Below, piece by piece: positions 36,592 through 46,744 of a stretch of 64,000 nt of DNA (the first letter of the stretch is position 1; each line of letters begins with the position of its first letter). The notes under the pieces were generated by a model. It saw only the letters and a list, made by a program, of their open reading frames with translations. It was not told the DNA's origin and made no database searches. This DNA is from Devosia sp. SD17-2. Lineage in GTDB: Bacteria; Pseudomonadota; Alphaproteobacteria; Rhizobiales; Devosiaceae. The position numbers and the translations under genes are program-made. The stretch is taken from NCBI RefSeq assembly GCF_029201565.1, contig NZ_CP104002.1, positions 2,683,001 through 2,747,000 of the forward strand, read 5' to 3'.

Positions 36592-37065
36592 CTATGCGTT
36601 CAACTTTGCCTTAAGCGCTGCCAGGGCCAATGCGGCACGAGCGGCGTCGCCACCCCGGTCCTGCTCACTCTTGCGCGCGCGGACCCAGGCCTGCCCTTCA
36701 TTTTCAACGGTCAGAATGCCGATACCCAGCGGAAGGGCATCGACGACCGCCAACTCGGCAAGCGCACGAATGCTCTCGCCGGCGACGGCCTCATAGTGAT
36801 TTGTGTGGCCGCGCATGACGCAGCCCAGGGCGATAAACCCGTCATAGTCCCCGGCTTCGATCGCCATGGCGACGGCGACCGGAACTTCCATGGCGCTCGG
36901 CACGGCGATGACGTCGTGCGTGGCACCGGCCGCCTCGAGGGCGGCAACAGCGCCGCCGCGCATCTCATCAGCGATGCCCGGATAGGAGCGTCCCTCGACG
37001 ATCAGGAAATGCTGACCGGCTGCTGAATTGGCTTCGATCGGGAAACGCTCGCCGTAGGAGTCCAT
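36592..37065 (-). CDS. ribH: 6,7-dimethyl-8-ribityllumazine synthase
   Basis: A 157-residue lumazine synthase, the penultimate step of riboflavin synthesis. The substrate loop is GCVMRGHTNHYEAVAGE, with the catalytic His. PSAMEVPVA and GILTVENEGQAWVRA complete the fold. The start at ATG 37065 is where the conserved region opens. In related genomes ribD and ribE usually stand between nrdR and ribH; here neither is present. Confidence 0.95.
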   Translation of the reverse strand: MDSYGERFPIEANSAAGQHFLIVEGRSYPGIADEMRGGAVAALEAAGATHDVIAVPSAMEVPVAVAMAIEAGDYDGFIALGCVMRGHTNHYEAVAGESIRALAELAVVDALPLGIGILTVENEGQAWVRARKSEQDRGGDAARAALALAALKAKLNA

Positions 37066-37164
37066 GTCTCGAAACCTTTGTGTTGCGCGCGATCCGCCAA
37101 ATCGGAGCGCGCGAGCTCGTCCCAACCCTTAATCCGGCGCGGCTGGGTCTGCAACAGGTGCAGA

Positions 37165-37644
37165 TCAGTCCTCGTCCTGGAAGGTCTGGTCCCCGCCCTG
37201 CGCCAGCTCGGCCAAAAAGTCCCGGAAGTCGTCGGCAGAAGAGAAATTCTTGTAGACGGAGGCGAAGCGGACGAAGGCCACATCGTCGAGGCCCTTGAGC
37301 CCCTCCATCACATATTCGCCGATCTGGTCGGAGGTGATTTCGACGTCGCCCAGGCTTTCCAGCTGACGGACGATGCCCGAAATCAGCCGCTCGGCGCGCT
37401 CGGCCTCGACAGAACGCTTGCGCAAGGCGGTATAGACCGAACGGGAGAGCTTTTCGCGGTCGAAGGGCACTTTCCGGCCGCTCTTCTTGACCACGGTGAG
37501 GTCGCGCAGCTGCACGCGCTCAAACGTGGTGAAGCGACCGCCGCAGGCATTGCACACGCGGCGGCGGCGGATAGCGCCCGAATCTTCAGTCGGGCGGCTA
37601 TCCTTCACCTGGGTGTCGTCGTTGCCACAATAGGGGCAGCGCAT
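37165..37644 (-). CDS. nrdR: Transcriptional repressor NrdR
   Basis: A 159-residue repressor of ribonucleotide reductase genes. A zinc ribbon with [13 protein letters not shown] and [14 protein letters not shown] spans about residues 1-45. The ATP-cone covers about 50-140 ([30 protein letters not shown]). It binds NrdR boxes when dATP is bound. It follows glyA by 9 nt and is probably cotranscribed with it. Confidence 0.96.
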   Translation of the reverse strand: MRCPYCGNDDTQVKDSRPTEDSGAIRRRRVCNACGGRFTTFERVQLRDLTVVKKSGRKVPFDREKLSRSVYTALRKRSVEAERAERLISGIVRQLESLGDVEITSDQIGEYVMEGLKGLDDVAFVRFASVYKNFSSADDFRDFLAELAQGGDQTFQDED

Positions 37645-37653
37645 GGGATACCC

Positions 37654-38952
<1,299 letters not shown>

Positions 38953-39331
38953 GAGAAAATTACCTCGCGTGAGACGGAAGAGATTTGATTGGACGTGCTC
39001 ATATCATGGCGCTGAGCGCGATTCCAAGGCCGGGTGGACAATGCTGACAGCATAGGGCTCCCCTGGTTGCGGTTGGGTGCCCAGGCGAGCGGCTTCATGA
39101 GGTTCGCGTTCCCCGATGGTTACCCATCTCATCTCGCCAGTTGCGCGAACGGAGGCGAATATGGCGTAAGCCCGACTAAAAGTGAAGAGCCAAAGGGCGC
39201 GACGCAATGCCCGGCCACGCTTAAAATGCAAGGCGATGCAGCAAGCGGGCGTTCACCGCACGAGGCAACGCTTCCTAGAGAGATCGAGCGCAAACTACGT
39301 TCAGGAAACAAAAAATCTCTGGAAGGTCCCA
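38953..39331. other. 379-nt divergent intergenic region (glyA / BA14K)
   Basis: No convincing gene. On the minus strand a possible -35 (TTGGAA) and a weak -10-like ATATGA 17 nt apart lie near 39000-39030, ahead of glyA. On the plus strand, GGAAGG just before 39332 serves the BA14K gene. An open frame of 75 codons (39004-39231, minus) has no recognised similarity and no good ribosome site, so I treat it as chance. Confidence 0.5.
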
Positions 39332-39772
39332 ATGAACACGTTTGTCACGAAGTTTACCGCAATAGCGCTCACCGGCATCATGGCCCTGTCCAGCATCGCA
39401 CCGGTTCAGGCGCAGGACCATTCGCTGAATGCCGAACAGCGCAAGCAGGTGGTGCAGGCCTATTGCCAGAAGTATCCGCAGGACCCCGATTGCAACGGCT
39501 GGTGGTTCTGGAGCGCGCGTGACTACGACGCCTATTACTACCGCAATCGCAACGACCTCGAGCCGCTGATCGCGGGCATTTTCGGTCTCGCCATCGGCGC
39601 AATCATCGCCGGCGCCATTTCCAACAGCAACAAGCCGGCCCCTGCCCCGGCAGCGCGGAACACTTTCGACGCCGAGCACGTGGCGCGCTGCGCGTCTCGC
39701 TATAAATCCTATGACGCGCGCACCGACACCTTCCTCGGCAATGACGGTCTGCGACACGCCTGCAAGCTCTGA
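39332..39772 (+). CDS. BA14K-family secreted protein
   Basis: A 146-residue protein with a signal peptide (about residues 1-28, ending VQAQ) and one further hydrophobic stretch (about 78-97, LIAGIFGLAIGAIIAGAI). The end matches the BA14K family of Brucella and rhizobia: CASRYKSYDARTDTFLGNDG and a final Cys. Two more Cys earlier (CQKYPQDPDC) may form a disulfide. BA14K was described as an immunoreactive, possibly lectin-like envelope protein. GGAAGG precedes the ATG. Confidence 0.85.
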   Translation: MNTFVTKFTAIALTGIMALSSIAPVQAQDHSLNAEQRKQVVQAYCQKYPQDPDCNGWWFWSARDYDAYYYRNRNDLEPLIAGIFGLAIGAIIAGAISNSNKPAPAPAARNTFDAEHVARCASRYKSYDARTDTFLGNDGLRHACKL

Positions 39773-39906
39773 ACGCAGCGGATTGTCGGCTGGGGCGGTA
39801 TCCGTCCCGGCCATCGGCCGCACAATGGTTACACAAATGTGCCGACTTGAATGCCCAACGGTGACGACTAGATAGTAGGTTATCTTTCGTAACTGCTGGG
39901 CATATC

Positions 39907-41838
39907 ATGACCGATTACGGGCATAGCCTGCGCTTTGGCACCTTCATCACCCCGTCTGCCCAGAAGGTGGATGCCGTGGTGGCGCTGGCGCAGGAGACCG
40001 AGGCTTATGGACTCGATCTCGTCACCTTCCAGGATCATCCCTACCAGTCCAACTTCGTCGATACCTGGACGCTGCTGTCTTATGTGGCGGCCAAGACCAG
40101 TCGCGTGAGCCTGTCTGGGAACGTGCTGAACCTGCCGTTGCGCCAGCCCGCCGTGCTGGCGCGGGCGGTGGCCAGTCTCGACCTCTTGTCAAAGGGGCGC
40201 GTTGAACTCGGGCTCGGCGCCGGCGCATTCTGGGATGGCATAGAGGCCATGGGCGAGGACAAGCTCAGCCCCGGACAGTCCGTCGACGCGCTGGATGAGG
40301 GCATCGGCATCATCCGCGGCATCTGGGACGCCGGGGCTGCCGGTGGCGTCAGGGTCGACGGGACCTATCACAAGGCGCGGGGTGCCCGACGCGGACCCCT
40401 GCCCCATCATCAGATCGGGATCTGGCTGGGCGCCTACAAGCCGCGCATGCTTAAGCTGATCGGGCGCAAGGCCGATGGCTGGCTGCCCTCGCAGGGCTAT
40501 ATCAAATCGCCCGATCTCGTCGAATCCAACGCCATCATCGACGAAGCCGCGATTGAGGCCGGGCGGGATCCGCGCGACATCCGGCGGCTCCTCAATATCG
40601 GCGGCCGGCTGACGACGACCGATGACGTCAATGCCATGATCGAGCAATTGACGGCGCTGGCGCTGGAGCAAGGGTTTTCGACCTTCATCCTGCCTGCGGA
40701 CGCCTCCGGCCCGATCGAGCTGTTTGGCACGCGGGTGGCACCGGCGGTGCGCGAAAAGGTGGCGGCGGCGCGTGCGGCACTGGGCACGCAGACGGCGTCA
40801 ACGCGCTCGTCGAGCGCCCTCGCCCAGCGTCGCCCCGGCATTGACTATGACGGCATTCCCAAAGATCTGGCGCCGCAGGCCGTCGAGCCGGGCGACCACG
40901 ATTTTCCGAAATTCCGCTCGACCTACATCCACAAGGGCAATCCCGGGCTCGTGCTGCGGCCGAAAAAGGCTGAGGAGGTCTCTGAAGCGGTCGCCTATGC
41001 CGCGCGGCAAAGCGTGCCGCTGGCGGTGCGCAGTGGCGGGCACGGCATTTCGGGACGGGCCACCAATGACGGCGGCATTGTCATCGATCTGGGGCAGATG
41101 AATGCGATCAAACTGCTCGATGAAAAGAGCGGTCTGTTTCGTGTCGGGCCTGGTGCACGCTGGGGTGAGGTTGCCGCGGCCCTGGCGCCGCATGGGCTCG
41201 GCATGAGCTCGGGCGACTATGGTGGCGTGGGTGTTGGCGGTCTCGCGACGGCGGGCGGCATAGGCTATTTCACGCGCAAGCATGGGCTGACGCTGGATCA
41301 TGTGCAGGCGGCGGACGTGGTGCTCGCTGACGGTTCGATGGTGCGGGCGGATCGGGAGAACAACGCCGATCTCTTCTGGGCGCTGCGCGGCGCCGGTGGC
41401 AATTTCGGCGTGGTGACCGCGTTCGAAATGGACGCCTATCCAGTGGGTAATGTGGTGTTCGCCCAGATCACCTATGATCTCAGCGATGCCCAGAGCGTGT
41501 TGCCGCGCTGGGCAGAGGCGGTCGAAAAATCGCCGCGGGAGGTGACGAGCTTCCTCTCCATGGTGCCGGGACGGGCCGGCAACCAGCCCATCGCACAGGC
41601 GAGCGTCGTGATCATGAGCAATGATCCAGAATTCGCCGAACCGCTGCTGCAGCCGTTCCTCGCCGTCGGGCCGATCCTCGGCAGCCAGGCCTATATCATT
41701 CCTTATGCGTCGCTAGTGGAGAGCAGTTTTGACTGTCATGACGGGGCAGGAAAGCTCGTGGGCCACTCGGGCCTGCTGACCACACTGACACCGGACATCG
41801 CGCGGTTCCAATACCGCCAGCGGCGTGAGCGGAGGTGA
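39907..41838 (+). CDS. Fused LLM-class flavin oxidoreductase and FAD-binding oxidoreductase, C-terminus apparently missing
   Basis: A 643-residue two-part protein. Residues 1-300 are a luciferase-like (LLM) FMN/F420-type TIM barrel: RFGTFITPSAQKVD, FQDHPYQSNF, GRVELGLGAGAFWDGIEAMG. Residues about 330-643 are a PCMH/BBE-type FAD domain with VRSGGHGISGRATNDGG (His of the covalent-flavin motif) and GVGVGGLATAGGIGYFTRK. The usual substrate/BBE end, about 150 more residues, is missing: the frame ends abruptly in RFQYRQRRERR just before a palindromic repeat. The role is unknown; oxidation of a small alcohol or sugar is possible. The gene may be non-functional. Confidence 0.8.
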   Translation: MTDYGHSLRFGTFITPSAQKVDAVVALAQETEAYGLDLVTFQDHPYQSNFVDTWTLLSYVAAKTSRVSLSGNVLNLPLRQPAVLARAVASLDLLSKGRVELGLGAGAFWDGIEAMGEDKLSPGQSVDALDEGIGIIRGIWDAGAAGGVRVDGTYHKARGARRGPLPHHQIGIWLGAYKPRMLKLIGRKADGWLPSQGYIKSPDLVESNAIIDEAAIEAGRDPRDIRRLLNIGGRLTTTDDVNAMIEQLTALALEQGFSTFILPADASGPIELFGTRVAPAVREKVAAARAALGTQTASTRSSSALAQRRPGIDYDGIPKDLAPQAVEPGDHDFPKFRSTYIHKGNPGLVLRPKKAEEVSEAVAYAARQSVPLAVRSGGHGISGRATNDGGIVIDLGQMNAIKLLDEKSGLFRVGPGARWGEVAAALAPHGLGMSSGDYGGVGVGGLATAGGIGYFTRKHGLTLDHVQAADVVLADGSMVRADRENNADLFWALRGAGGNFGVVTAFEMDAYPVGNVVFAQITYDLSDAQSVLPRWAEAVEKSPREVTSFLSMVPGRAGNQPIAQASVVIMSNDPEFAEPLLQPFLAVGPILGSQAYIIPYASLVESSFDCHDGAGKLVGHSGLLTTLTPDIARFQYRQRRERR

Positions 41839-41856
41839 CTGGGAAGCGAAAAGAAG

Positions 41857-41898
41857 GCCCCTCACCTTAGCCCTCACCCCGAAGGGGCAAGGGGAGGC
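41857..41898. repeat. Palindromic repeat, second family, copy 2
   Basis: A C-rich/G-rich element (GCCCCTCACC start, CACCCCGAAGGGG core, GGGGAGGC end) 18 nt after the truncated LLM-FAD gene. It resembles the copy at 30909. Such elements can accompany deletions, which may explain the lost C-terminus. Confidence 0.65.
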
Positions 41899-41924
41899 AG
41901 GAGCCGGATCTGAGGAGCGTAGAA

Positions 41925-42464
41925 TTGCCAGACATACCCGAGCTTGATGATCTTGGCCGCCGGATCGTGATTCTCGGGCCGACCAATGCGGGTAAATCGA
42001 CGCTCGCGGTTGCGATCGGAAAAAAGATCGGCGTCCCCGCCCGTCACGTCGATCTCTTTCGGCATATGCCGAATACGGACTGGGTGCAGCGGCCGGATGA
42101 GGAGTTTCACGCTCTTCATGCCGAGGCAGTGGCCGAGCCGGAATGGGTGATGGACGGGAATTATTCGGTCATCCTCCCGCTCCGGTTTTCCCGCGCGACG
42201 GGCGTCATTGCCCTCGACGAGCCGCTTTGGCGGCGGTACTGGCGCTATTTCACCCGCACGCTCAACCGAAACCGGGCGGGAGCGCTGGAGGGCAATCGCG
42301 ACTCGATCAAGTGGGACATGATCCACTGGCTCTGGATCACCCGCGACGCGGCCGACAAGTATATTGCCGTAGCGAAAGCGACCGGATTGCCGGTCGTCGT
42401 GTGCCGCAACCAGCGCGAACTACAGGCGCTCTATCGGCGCTGGGGGCTTACCTTCCCGGTTTAG
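41925..42464 (+). CDS. P-loop ATPase, adenylate-kinase/topology-modulation-like
   Basis: A 179-residue P-loop protein with Walker A GPTNAGKST at residues 18-26 and a short nucleoside-kinase-like layout: VDLFRHMPNTDWVQRPDEEF as the lid/substrate region, WVMDGNYSVILPLRF, and a basic helix later. It resembles topology-modulation proteins and small adenylate-kinase-like ATPases; the phosphate acceptor is unknown. The start is TTG, supported by GAGGAG 7 nt upstream. Its end overlaps the convergent SDR gene by 17 nt. Confidence 0.72.
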   Translation: MPDIPELDDLGRRIVILGPTNAGKSTLAVAIGKKIGVPARHVDLFRHMPNTDWVQRPDEEFHALHAEAVAEPEWVMDGNYSVILPLRFSRATGVIALDEPLWRRYWRYFTRTLNRNRAGALEGNRDSIKWDMIHWLWITRDAADKYIAVAKATGLPVVVCRNQRELQALYRRWGLTFPV

Positions 42465-43482
42465 GCTTTACCAGGTTGAAGCGGATCAGGCTGTCGGCCG
42501 CGCTGAGGACGGCTTCCTCGACCGTGAAATAGGGGCGGCCCAGAAGACGCTCGCCTTTCGACCCGTCAAAATGCTTTTCATTGCCGATATCGTTGATGAT
42601 CTGGCGGACAGGACCACCCGTGAGCGCAACGAGCCGCATGATCCAGTCGGGCACGGATTTGAGCGTCACAGGATAATCGGGATAGGCCCGGCGCAGGATG
42701 CCCGCGACCTCGTCAAAGCGCGTATATGGCGCGGTGCAGAGATAGCGCTGGCCGATGCTCTGGGGCGTCTGCAGCGCAGCCAGATGCATGGCGGCGACAT
42801 CGCGGACATCGCTGATGGCAAAGCCGATGCGGGGCATGGCCGGTGTTGACCCATCGAGGAGCCCGCTGACGAGCCCAAGTGAGATGCTGGTCTGGGGATC
42901 AGTCGCCGGACCGAGAATGGCCCCCGGGTGGATGGTGGTCAGCTGCATATCCCTGCTGCGAGCGTAGGCCCAGGCGGCCTGTTCGGCCCGCGTCTTGCCG
43001 ATGCAATAGGCCCAGGGGTGGCGCATGTTTTCAAGATTGGTGTAATCGGCCTCGGTATAGGTTCGGACGCCGCTGTCGTGGCCATGACCATAACCGACCG
43101 TGGAAATGGAGGAGGTCATCACCACGCGCCTGATGCCGCTGGCAAGGGCAAACCGCAGGATGCGCTCAGTGCCTTCAACGGCGGGGCGAATGACGATGGA
43201 CGCGTCCTTCGGCTCTTCGGCGACGATTACCGTGGCCACATGCATGACCGCAGCACAACCAGCCATGGCGGCGGACCAGCCGGCGTCTTCGAGGAGGTCC
43301 GCCTCGACGATTTCAAGATGCTGTTCGCGACCGGGAGCGAGCTCGGCAATCGCATCTTTGATGCCGGAAAGGCGGGCGCGGCTGCGGACCGTGCCACGCA
43401 CCTGATAGCCGGCGCGCAGCAGCTCTCCAATGATGTGCTTGGCAACGAAGCCCGAGGCCCCCGTGACGAGAATGCGATCCAT
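42448..43482 (-). CDS. Extended SDR (NAD-dependent epimerase/dehydratase) protein
   Basis: A 344-residue Rossmann protein. The dinucleotide motif is VTGASGFVAKHI (TGxxGxxx), and the catalytic set is Ser in MTSSIST with YCIGK (Tyr and Lys). It resembles dihydroflavonol-reductase-like and cinnamyl-alcohol-like extended SDRs that reduce aldehydes or ketones. Substrate unknown. ATG 43482 is preceded by GGGGGACAG. The last 17 nt overlap the convergent P-loop gene. Confidence 0.88.
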   Translation of the reverse strand: MDRILVTGASGFVAKHIIGELLRAGYQVRGTVRSRARLSGIKDAIAELAPGREQHLEIVEADLLEDAGWSAAMAGCAAVMHVATVIVAEEPKDASIVIRPAVEGTERILRFALASGIRRVVMTSSISTVGYGHGHDSGVRTYTEADYTNLENMRHPWAYCIGKTRAEQAAWAYARSRDMQLTTIHPGAILGPATDPQTSISLGLVSGLLDGSTPAMPRIGFAISDVRDVAAMHLAALQTPQSIGQRYLCTAPYTRFDEVAGILRRAYPDYPVTLKSVPDWIMRLVALTGGPVRQIINDIGNEKHFDGSKGERLLGRPYFTVEEAVLSAADSLIRFNLVKPKPGR

Positions 43483-43642
43483 GCTGTCCCCCGACAAGGC
43501 CTTCATGGGTACACGGCAAGGGGAAAAGGGAAAGCGAGAAAAATCAGGAACGGCGATCGCGACGCGCTCAGTCTGAGTCCCGCCATCTCACTCGTCTAGT
43601 CTGGACGGCAAAAACACCCGCCGGATTAATGAGGAGACGAAA

Positions 43643-44020
43643 ATGGAATATCTCGTCGCGATCCACCTGCCCGACGACTACGACCCGTCCAAGGAAGACA
43701 GCCAGCTGATGAGCGATATCTCCGCGCTCAATGAGGAGATGATTGCCAAGGGTGTGCGCAATTTCGTCGGCGGCCTGCAGCCCCCTGCCCGCGCCAAGAC
43801 CATCCGCGCCGATCGCAATGGCGGCACCATGGTCACCGACGGCCCCTTCATCGAGGCAAAGGAGCATGTCGGCGGCTTCTGGGTGCTCGAATGCGAGAGC
43901 CTCGAGGAAGCGGTCGAATGGGGGAAAAAAGCGACAGTGGCCTGCAGGGCACCGGTTGAGGTGCGGGCGTTCAACGCTGTGCCACCGGAACGGCTGAAGG
44001 CCAGGGCCGAAGCGCGGTGA
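43643..44020 (+). CDS. YciI/DGPF-domain protein
   Basis: A 125-residue YciI-like (DGPF) protein: MEYLVAIHLPDD at the start, then the diagnostic DGPFIEAKEHVGGFWVLE and SLEEAVEWGKK. Proteins of this group have a ferredoxin-like fold and often accompany ECF sigma factors; no sigma gene is visible here. GAGGAG precedes the ATG. A bidirectional terminator separates it from the convergent rplQ. Confidence 0.85.
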   Translation: MEYLVAIHLPDDYDPSKEDSQLMSDISALNEEMIAKGVRNFVGGLQPPARAKTIRADRNGGTMVTDGPFIEAKEHVGGFWVLECESLEEAVEWGKKATVACRAPVEVRAFNAVPPERLKARAEAR

Positions 44021-44032
44021 CAGGCAAAAACA

Positions 44033-44061
44033 AAAAGGGCGACCACTGGGGCCGCCCTTTT
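44033..44061. terminator. Terminator between the YciI-like gene and the ribosomal block
   Basis: AAAAGGGCG (44033-44041) pairs with CGCCCTTTT (44053-44061). It has A and T runs on both sides and ends both the YciI-like transcript and the long minus-strand ribosomal transcript. Confidence 0.85.
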
Positions 44062-44083
44062 GAAGCTTTGTGCTGAAGCGCTC

Positions 44084-44506
44084 TTATGCGGCTTCGGCTT
44101 CGTCGTCCTGTGCGAAGGACGGACCGGAGTCCTGGCCCTTGGCATTGACGTCACGATCGACGAACTCGATCACGGCCAGCGGCGCGTTGTCGCCATAGCG
44201 GAAACCGGCCTTCAGGATGCGGATGTAGCCGCCCTGACGCTCAGCATAACGCGGGCCGAGGACTGCGAAGAGCTTCGCAACCATGGCTTCGTCGCGGATC
44301 TGGGCGATCGCCTGACGACGAGCGTGCAGGTCGCCGCGCTTGCCGAGGGTGATCAGCTTCTCGACGATCGGACGCAGGTCCTTGGCCTTGGGAAGCGTAG
44401 TAACGATCTGCTCGTGCTTGATCAGCGCAGCAGACATATTGGCGAACATCGCCTTACGGTGAGAAGCGGTACGGCTGAATTTGCGGCCGCGATTACCGTG
44501 TCGCAT
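44084..44506 (-). CDS. rplQ: 50S ribosomal protein L17
   Basis: A 140-residue L17. It opens [20 protein letters not shown] as usual, with [16 protein letters not shown] in the middle and an acidic C-terminus. It is last in the alpha operon (rpsM-rpsK-rpoA-rplQ) and is 34 nt from rpoA. The terminator that closes the whole block is 23 nt beyond its stop. Confidence 0.97.
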   Translation of the reverse strand: MRHGNRGRKFSRTASHRKAMFANMSAALIKHEQIVTTLPKAKDLRPIVEKLITLGKRGDLHARRQAIAQIRDEAMVAKLFAVLGPRYAERQGGYIRILKAGFRYGDNAPLAVIEFVDRDVNAKGQDSGPSFAQDDEAEAA

Positions 44507-44540
44507 GGGTTATCTCCTAAAAGTCTTGGCCTGCGCCGGA

Positions 44541-45560
44541 TCAGTAGTGATCTTCGTAGCGCTTGGCGAGGTCATCGATATTCTCGGGCGGCCAGTTGTT
44601 AACGTCCATTCCGAGATGAAGCCCCATCTGTGCCAGGACTTCCTTGATTTCATTGAGCGACTTGCGGCCGAAATTCGGAGTCCGCAGCATCTCGGCTTCC
44701 GTCTTCTGGATAAGGTCGCCGATATAGACGATGTTGTCGTTCTTGAGGCAGTTGGCCGAACGCACGGAGAGTTCGAGCTCGTCCACCTTCTTGAGCAGAG
44801 CCGGATTGAAGGCCAGTTCGGGAACGGCATCCTGTGCCTTTTCCTTGCTGGGCTCTTCGAAGTTCACGAAGACCGACAGCTGGTCCTGGAGAATGCGCGC
44901 AGCATAAGCCACGGCATCTTCCGGCGACACGGCGCCATTGGTCTCGACCTGCAGGGTGAGCTTGTCCTTGTCCAAGCTTTCGCCAGCGCGGGTCGCGTCA
45001 ACCTTGTAGCTCACGCGGCGAACCGGCGAGAACAGGGCGTCGACCGGAATATAGCCGATGGGGGCATCTTCCGGACGGTTCTTGTCGGCCGGGACATAGC
45101 CCTTGCCGGTATTGACGGTGAACTCGATGTTGATTTCGGCACCATCGTCGAGATGGCAGATCACGAGTTCGGGATTGAGCACTTCGATGTCGCCCGACAC
45201 CTTGATGTCGCCGGCCGTCACAGAACCTGGGCCCTGACGGGTCAGTGTGAGACGCTTCGGACCTTCGCCACCCATCTTGATGGCGATTTCCTTAACGTTC
45301 AGCACCAGGTCGGTGATGTCCTCACGCACGCCGGGCAGAGACGAGAATTCGTGCAGAATGCCGTCGATCTGAATCGCGGTGACTGCGGCGCCCTGAAGCG
45401 ACGACAGCAGAACGCGACGCAGCGCATTGCCCAAGGTAAGGCCGTAGCCGCGCTCGAGAGGCTCGGCGATAACCGAAGCCTGGCGCGTATCGACGCCATC
45501 CGAAACAATCTCCAGCTTGGTCGGCTTGATGAGTTCCTGCCAGTTCCTCTGGATCGTCAC
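44541..45560 (-). CDS. rpoA: DNA-directed RNA polymerase subunit alpha
   Basis: A 339-residue alpha subunit. The N-terminal domain (about 1-235) starts with [17 protein letters not shown] and carries [22 protein letters not shown], the assembly core. The C-terminal domain (about 255-330) has [15 protein letters not shown] and [23 protein letters not shown] helices that contact UP elements and activators. It is separated from rpsK by 102 nt holding a 9-bp hairpin (45619-45643). Confidence 0.97.
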   Translation of the reverse strand: MTIQRNWQELIKPTKLEIVSDGVDTRQASVIAEPLERGYGLTLGNALRRVLLSSLQGAAVTAIQIDGILHEFSSLPGVREDITDLVLNVKEIAIKMGGEGPKRLTLTRQGPGSVTAGDIKVSGDIEVLNPELVICHLDDGAEINIEFTVNTGKGYVPADKNRPEDAPIGYIPVDALFSPVRRVSYKVDATRAGESLDKDKLTLQVETNGAVSPEDAVAYAARILQDQLSVFVNFEEPSKEKAQDAVPELAFNPALLKKVDELELSVRSANCLKNDNIVYIGDLIQKTEAEMLRTPNFGRKSLNEIKEVLAQMGLHLGMDVNNWPPENIDDLAKRYEDHY

Positions 45561-45618
45561 GGTATTGTCCTTTCAAATTCGCGGCCCGTGAAGGCCGCTC
45601 CGCCGCAAACACAATAGG

Positions 45619-45643
45619 ACTCCCGGCCCTTGCAGCCGGGAGT
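45619..45643 (-). other. Hairpin between rpsK and rpoA
   Basis: ACTCCCGGC (45619-45627) pairs with GCCGGGAGT (45635-45643) around a 7-nt loop. No T-run follows on the minus strand. It lies 19 nt past the rpsK stop, so a processing or partial-termination role is possible. Confidence 0.55.
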
Positions 45644-45662
45644 TTACCAAGTGGTCTAGTTG

Positions 45663-46055
45663 TTAGACGCGGCGCCGCTTACGCGGACGGCAACCGTTGT
45701 GCGGAATCGAAGTCACGTCGCGGATCGAGGTGACGTTGAAGCCTGCAGCCTGAAGGGCGCGGAGCGCCGATTCGCGGCCTGAACCCGGACCACGAACTTC
45801 GACCTCGAGGGTCTTCATGCCGTGTTCCTGAGCCTTCTTTGCTGCGTCTTCCGCGGCAACCTGGGCAGCATAAGGGGTCGACTTGCGCGAACCCTTGAAA
45901 CCCATCACGCCCGAGGACGACCACGAGATCGTGTTGCCCTGCATGTCCGCGATGGTGATCATGGTGTTGTTGAAGGAGGCGTTCACGTGAGCAACGCCGG
46001 AAGTGATATTCTTGCGCTCCTTGCGACGGACGCGCGCGACTTCGTTCTTAGCCAT
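45663..46055 (-). CDS. rpsK: 30S ribosomal protein S11
   Basis: A 130-residue S11. Landmarks are [34 protein letters not shown] and the C-terminal [18 protein letters not shown]. It forms part of the platform. The gene precedes rpoA in the alpha operon; its distance to rpsM is 145 nt, longer than usual, with no hairpin of note. Confidence 0.97.
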   Translation of the reverse strand: MAKNEVARVRRKERKNITSGVAHVNASFNNTMITIADMQGNTISWSSSGVMGFKGSRKSTPYAAQVAAEDAAKKAQEHGMKTLEVEVRGPGSGRESALRALQAAGFNVTSIRDVTSIPHNGCRPRKRRRV

Positions 46056-46200
46056 AAAGGTCCTCTTGGGTATCGGCGCTGCCGTAATGCCAGCAGCTCC
46101 ACCACGGAAGAAACGGACTAGGTCCAGGAGCCATATGGCCCTGCAGGATCAACCCCGCCACTTCCGATAAAACACCGCCCCGCCCTAGCGGGTGCGGAAA

Positions 46201-46569
46201 TTACTTCTTCTTGCCAGCGATCGGCTTCGCCGGACCCTTGCGGGTACGAGCGTTGGTGTGGGTGCGCTGACCGCGGACCGGAAGGCCACGACGATGACGC
46301 AGACCACGATAGTTACCGAGGTCCATCAGGCGCTTGATGTTCATCGCAACGTTACGACGAAGATCACCCTCAACAACGTAATCGCTGTCGATTGCTTCAC
46401 GGATCTGGATCACTTCAGCGTCGGTCAGTTCGTTGACGCGACGCTCTGCCGGGATACCAACCTTGTCGGTGATGTCCTTGGCAAACTTTTCGCCGATGCC
46501 GTGAATATACTGCAGCGCGATAACAACGCGCTTGTTCGTCGGGATATTGACGCCAGCAATACGAGCCAC
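46201..46569 (-). CDS. rpsM: 30S ribosomal protein S13
   Basis: A 122-residue S13 that starts [20 protein letters not shown] and ends in the basic tail [18 protein letters not shown], which reaches the P site. Core motif [23 protein letters not shown] lies upstream. It begins the alpha operon here; the 175-nt gap to adk contains a hairpin and an inverted repeat. Confidence 0.97.
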   Translation of the reverse strand: MARIAGVNIPTNKRVVIALQYIHGIGEKFAKDITDKVGIPAERRVNELTDAEVIQIREAIDSDYVVEGDLRRNVAMNIKRLMDLGNYRGLRHRRGLPVRGQRTHTNARTRKGPAKPIAGKKK

Positions 46570-46655
46570 GTCTGCTCTCCTTCATTAAACACGCGCCATC
46601 CCGGCGGGTGTCCTTAAACAACAAGGGACCGGATCTCGACCCCCAACCATGGTTG

Positions 46656-46699
46656 AGAACCGAATCCAGCCCAAAAATCCATGAGACTGATGCGGTTCT
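46656..46699 (-). promoter_or_regulatory. Inverted repeat in the rpsM leader
   Basis: AGAACCG (46656-46662) and CGGTTCT (46693-46699) are 7-bp complementary arms 30 nt apart, upstream of rpsM on the minus strand. It could form the base of a leader fold. S4 autoregulates this operon in E. coli through a pseudoknot; I cannot show that this region is equivalent. Confidence 0.35.
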
Positions 46700-46713
46700 T
46701 TAAGGATTCGACC

Positions 46714-46737
46714 GGGCGGAGTCAACAGGCTCCGCCC
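46714..46737 (-). terminator. Hairpin after adk
   Basis: GGGCGGA (46714-46720) pairs with TCCGCCC (46731-46737), starting 8 nt past the adk stop. The T-run on the minus strand is poor, so it may end only part of the transcripts before rpsM. Confidence 0.5.
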
Positions 46738-46744
46738 TATCAAA

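Noticed and set aside
39004..39231. A 75-codon minus-strand frame upstream of glyA
   Set aside because: No ribosome-binding site, no known family and it overlaps the region where the divergent promoters should lie.
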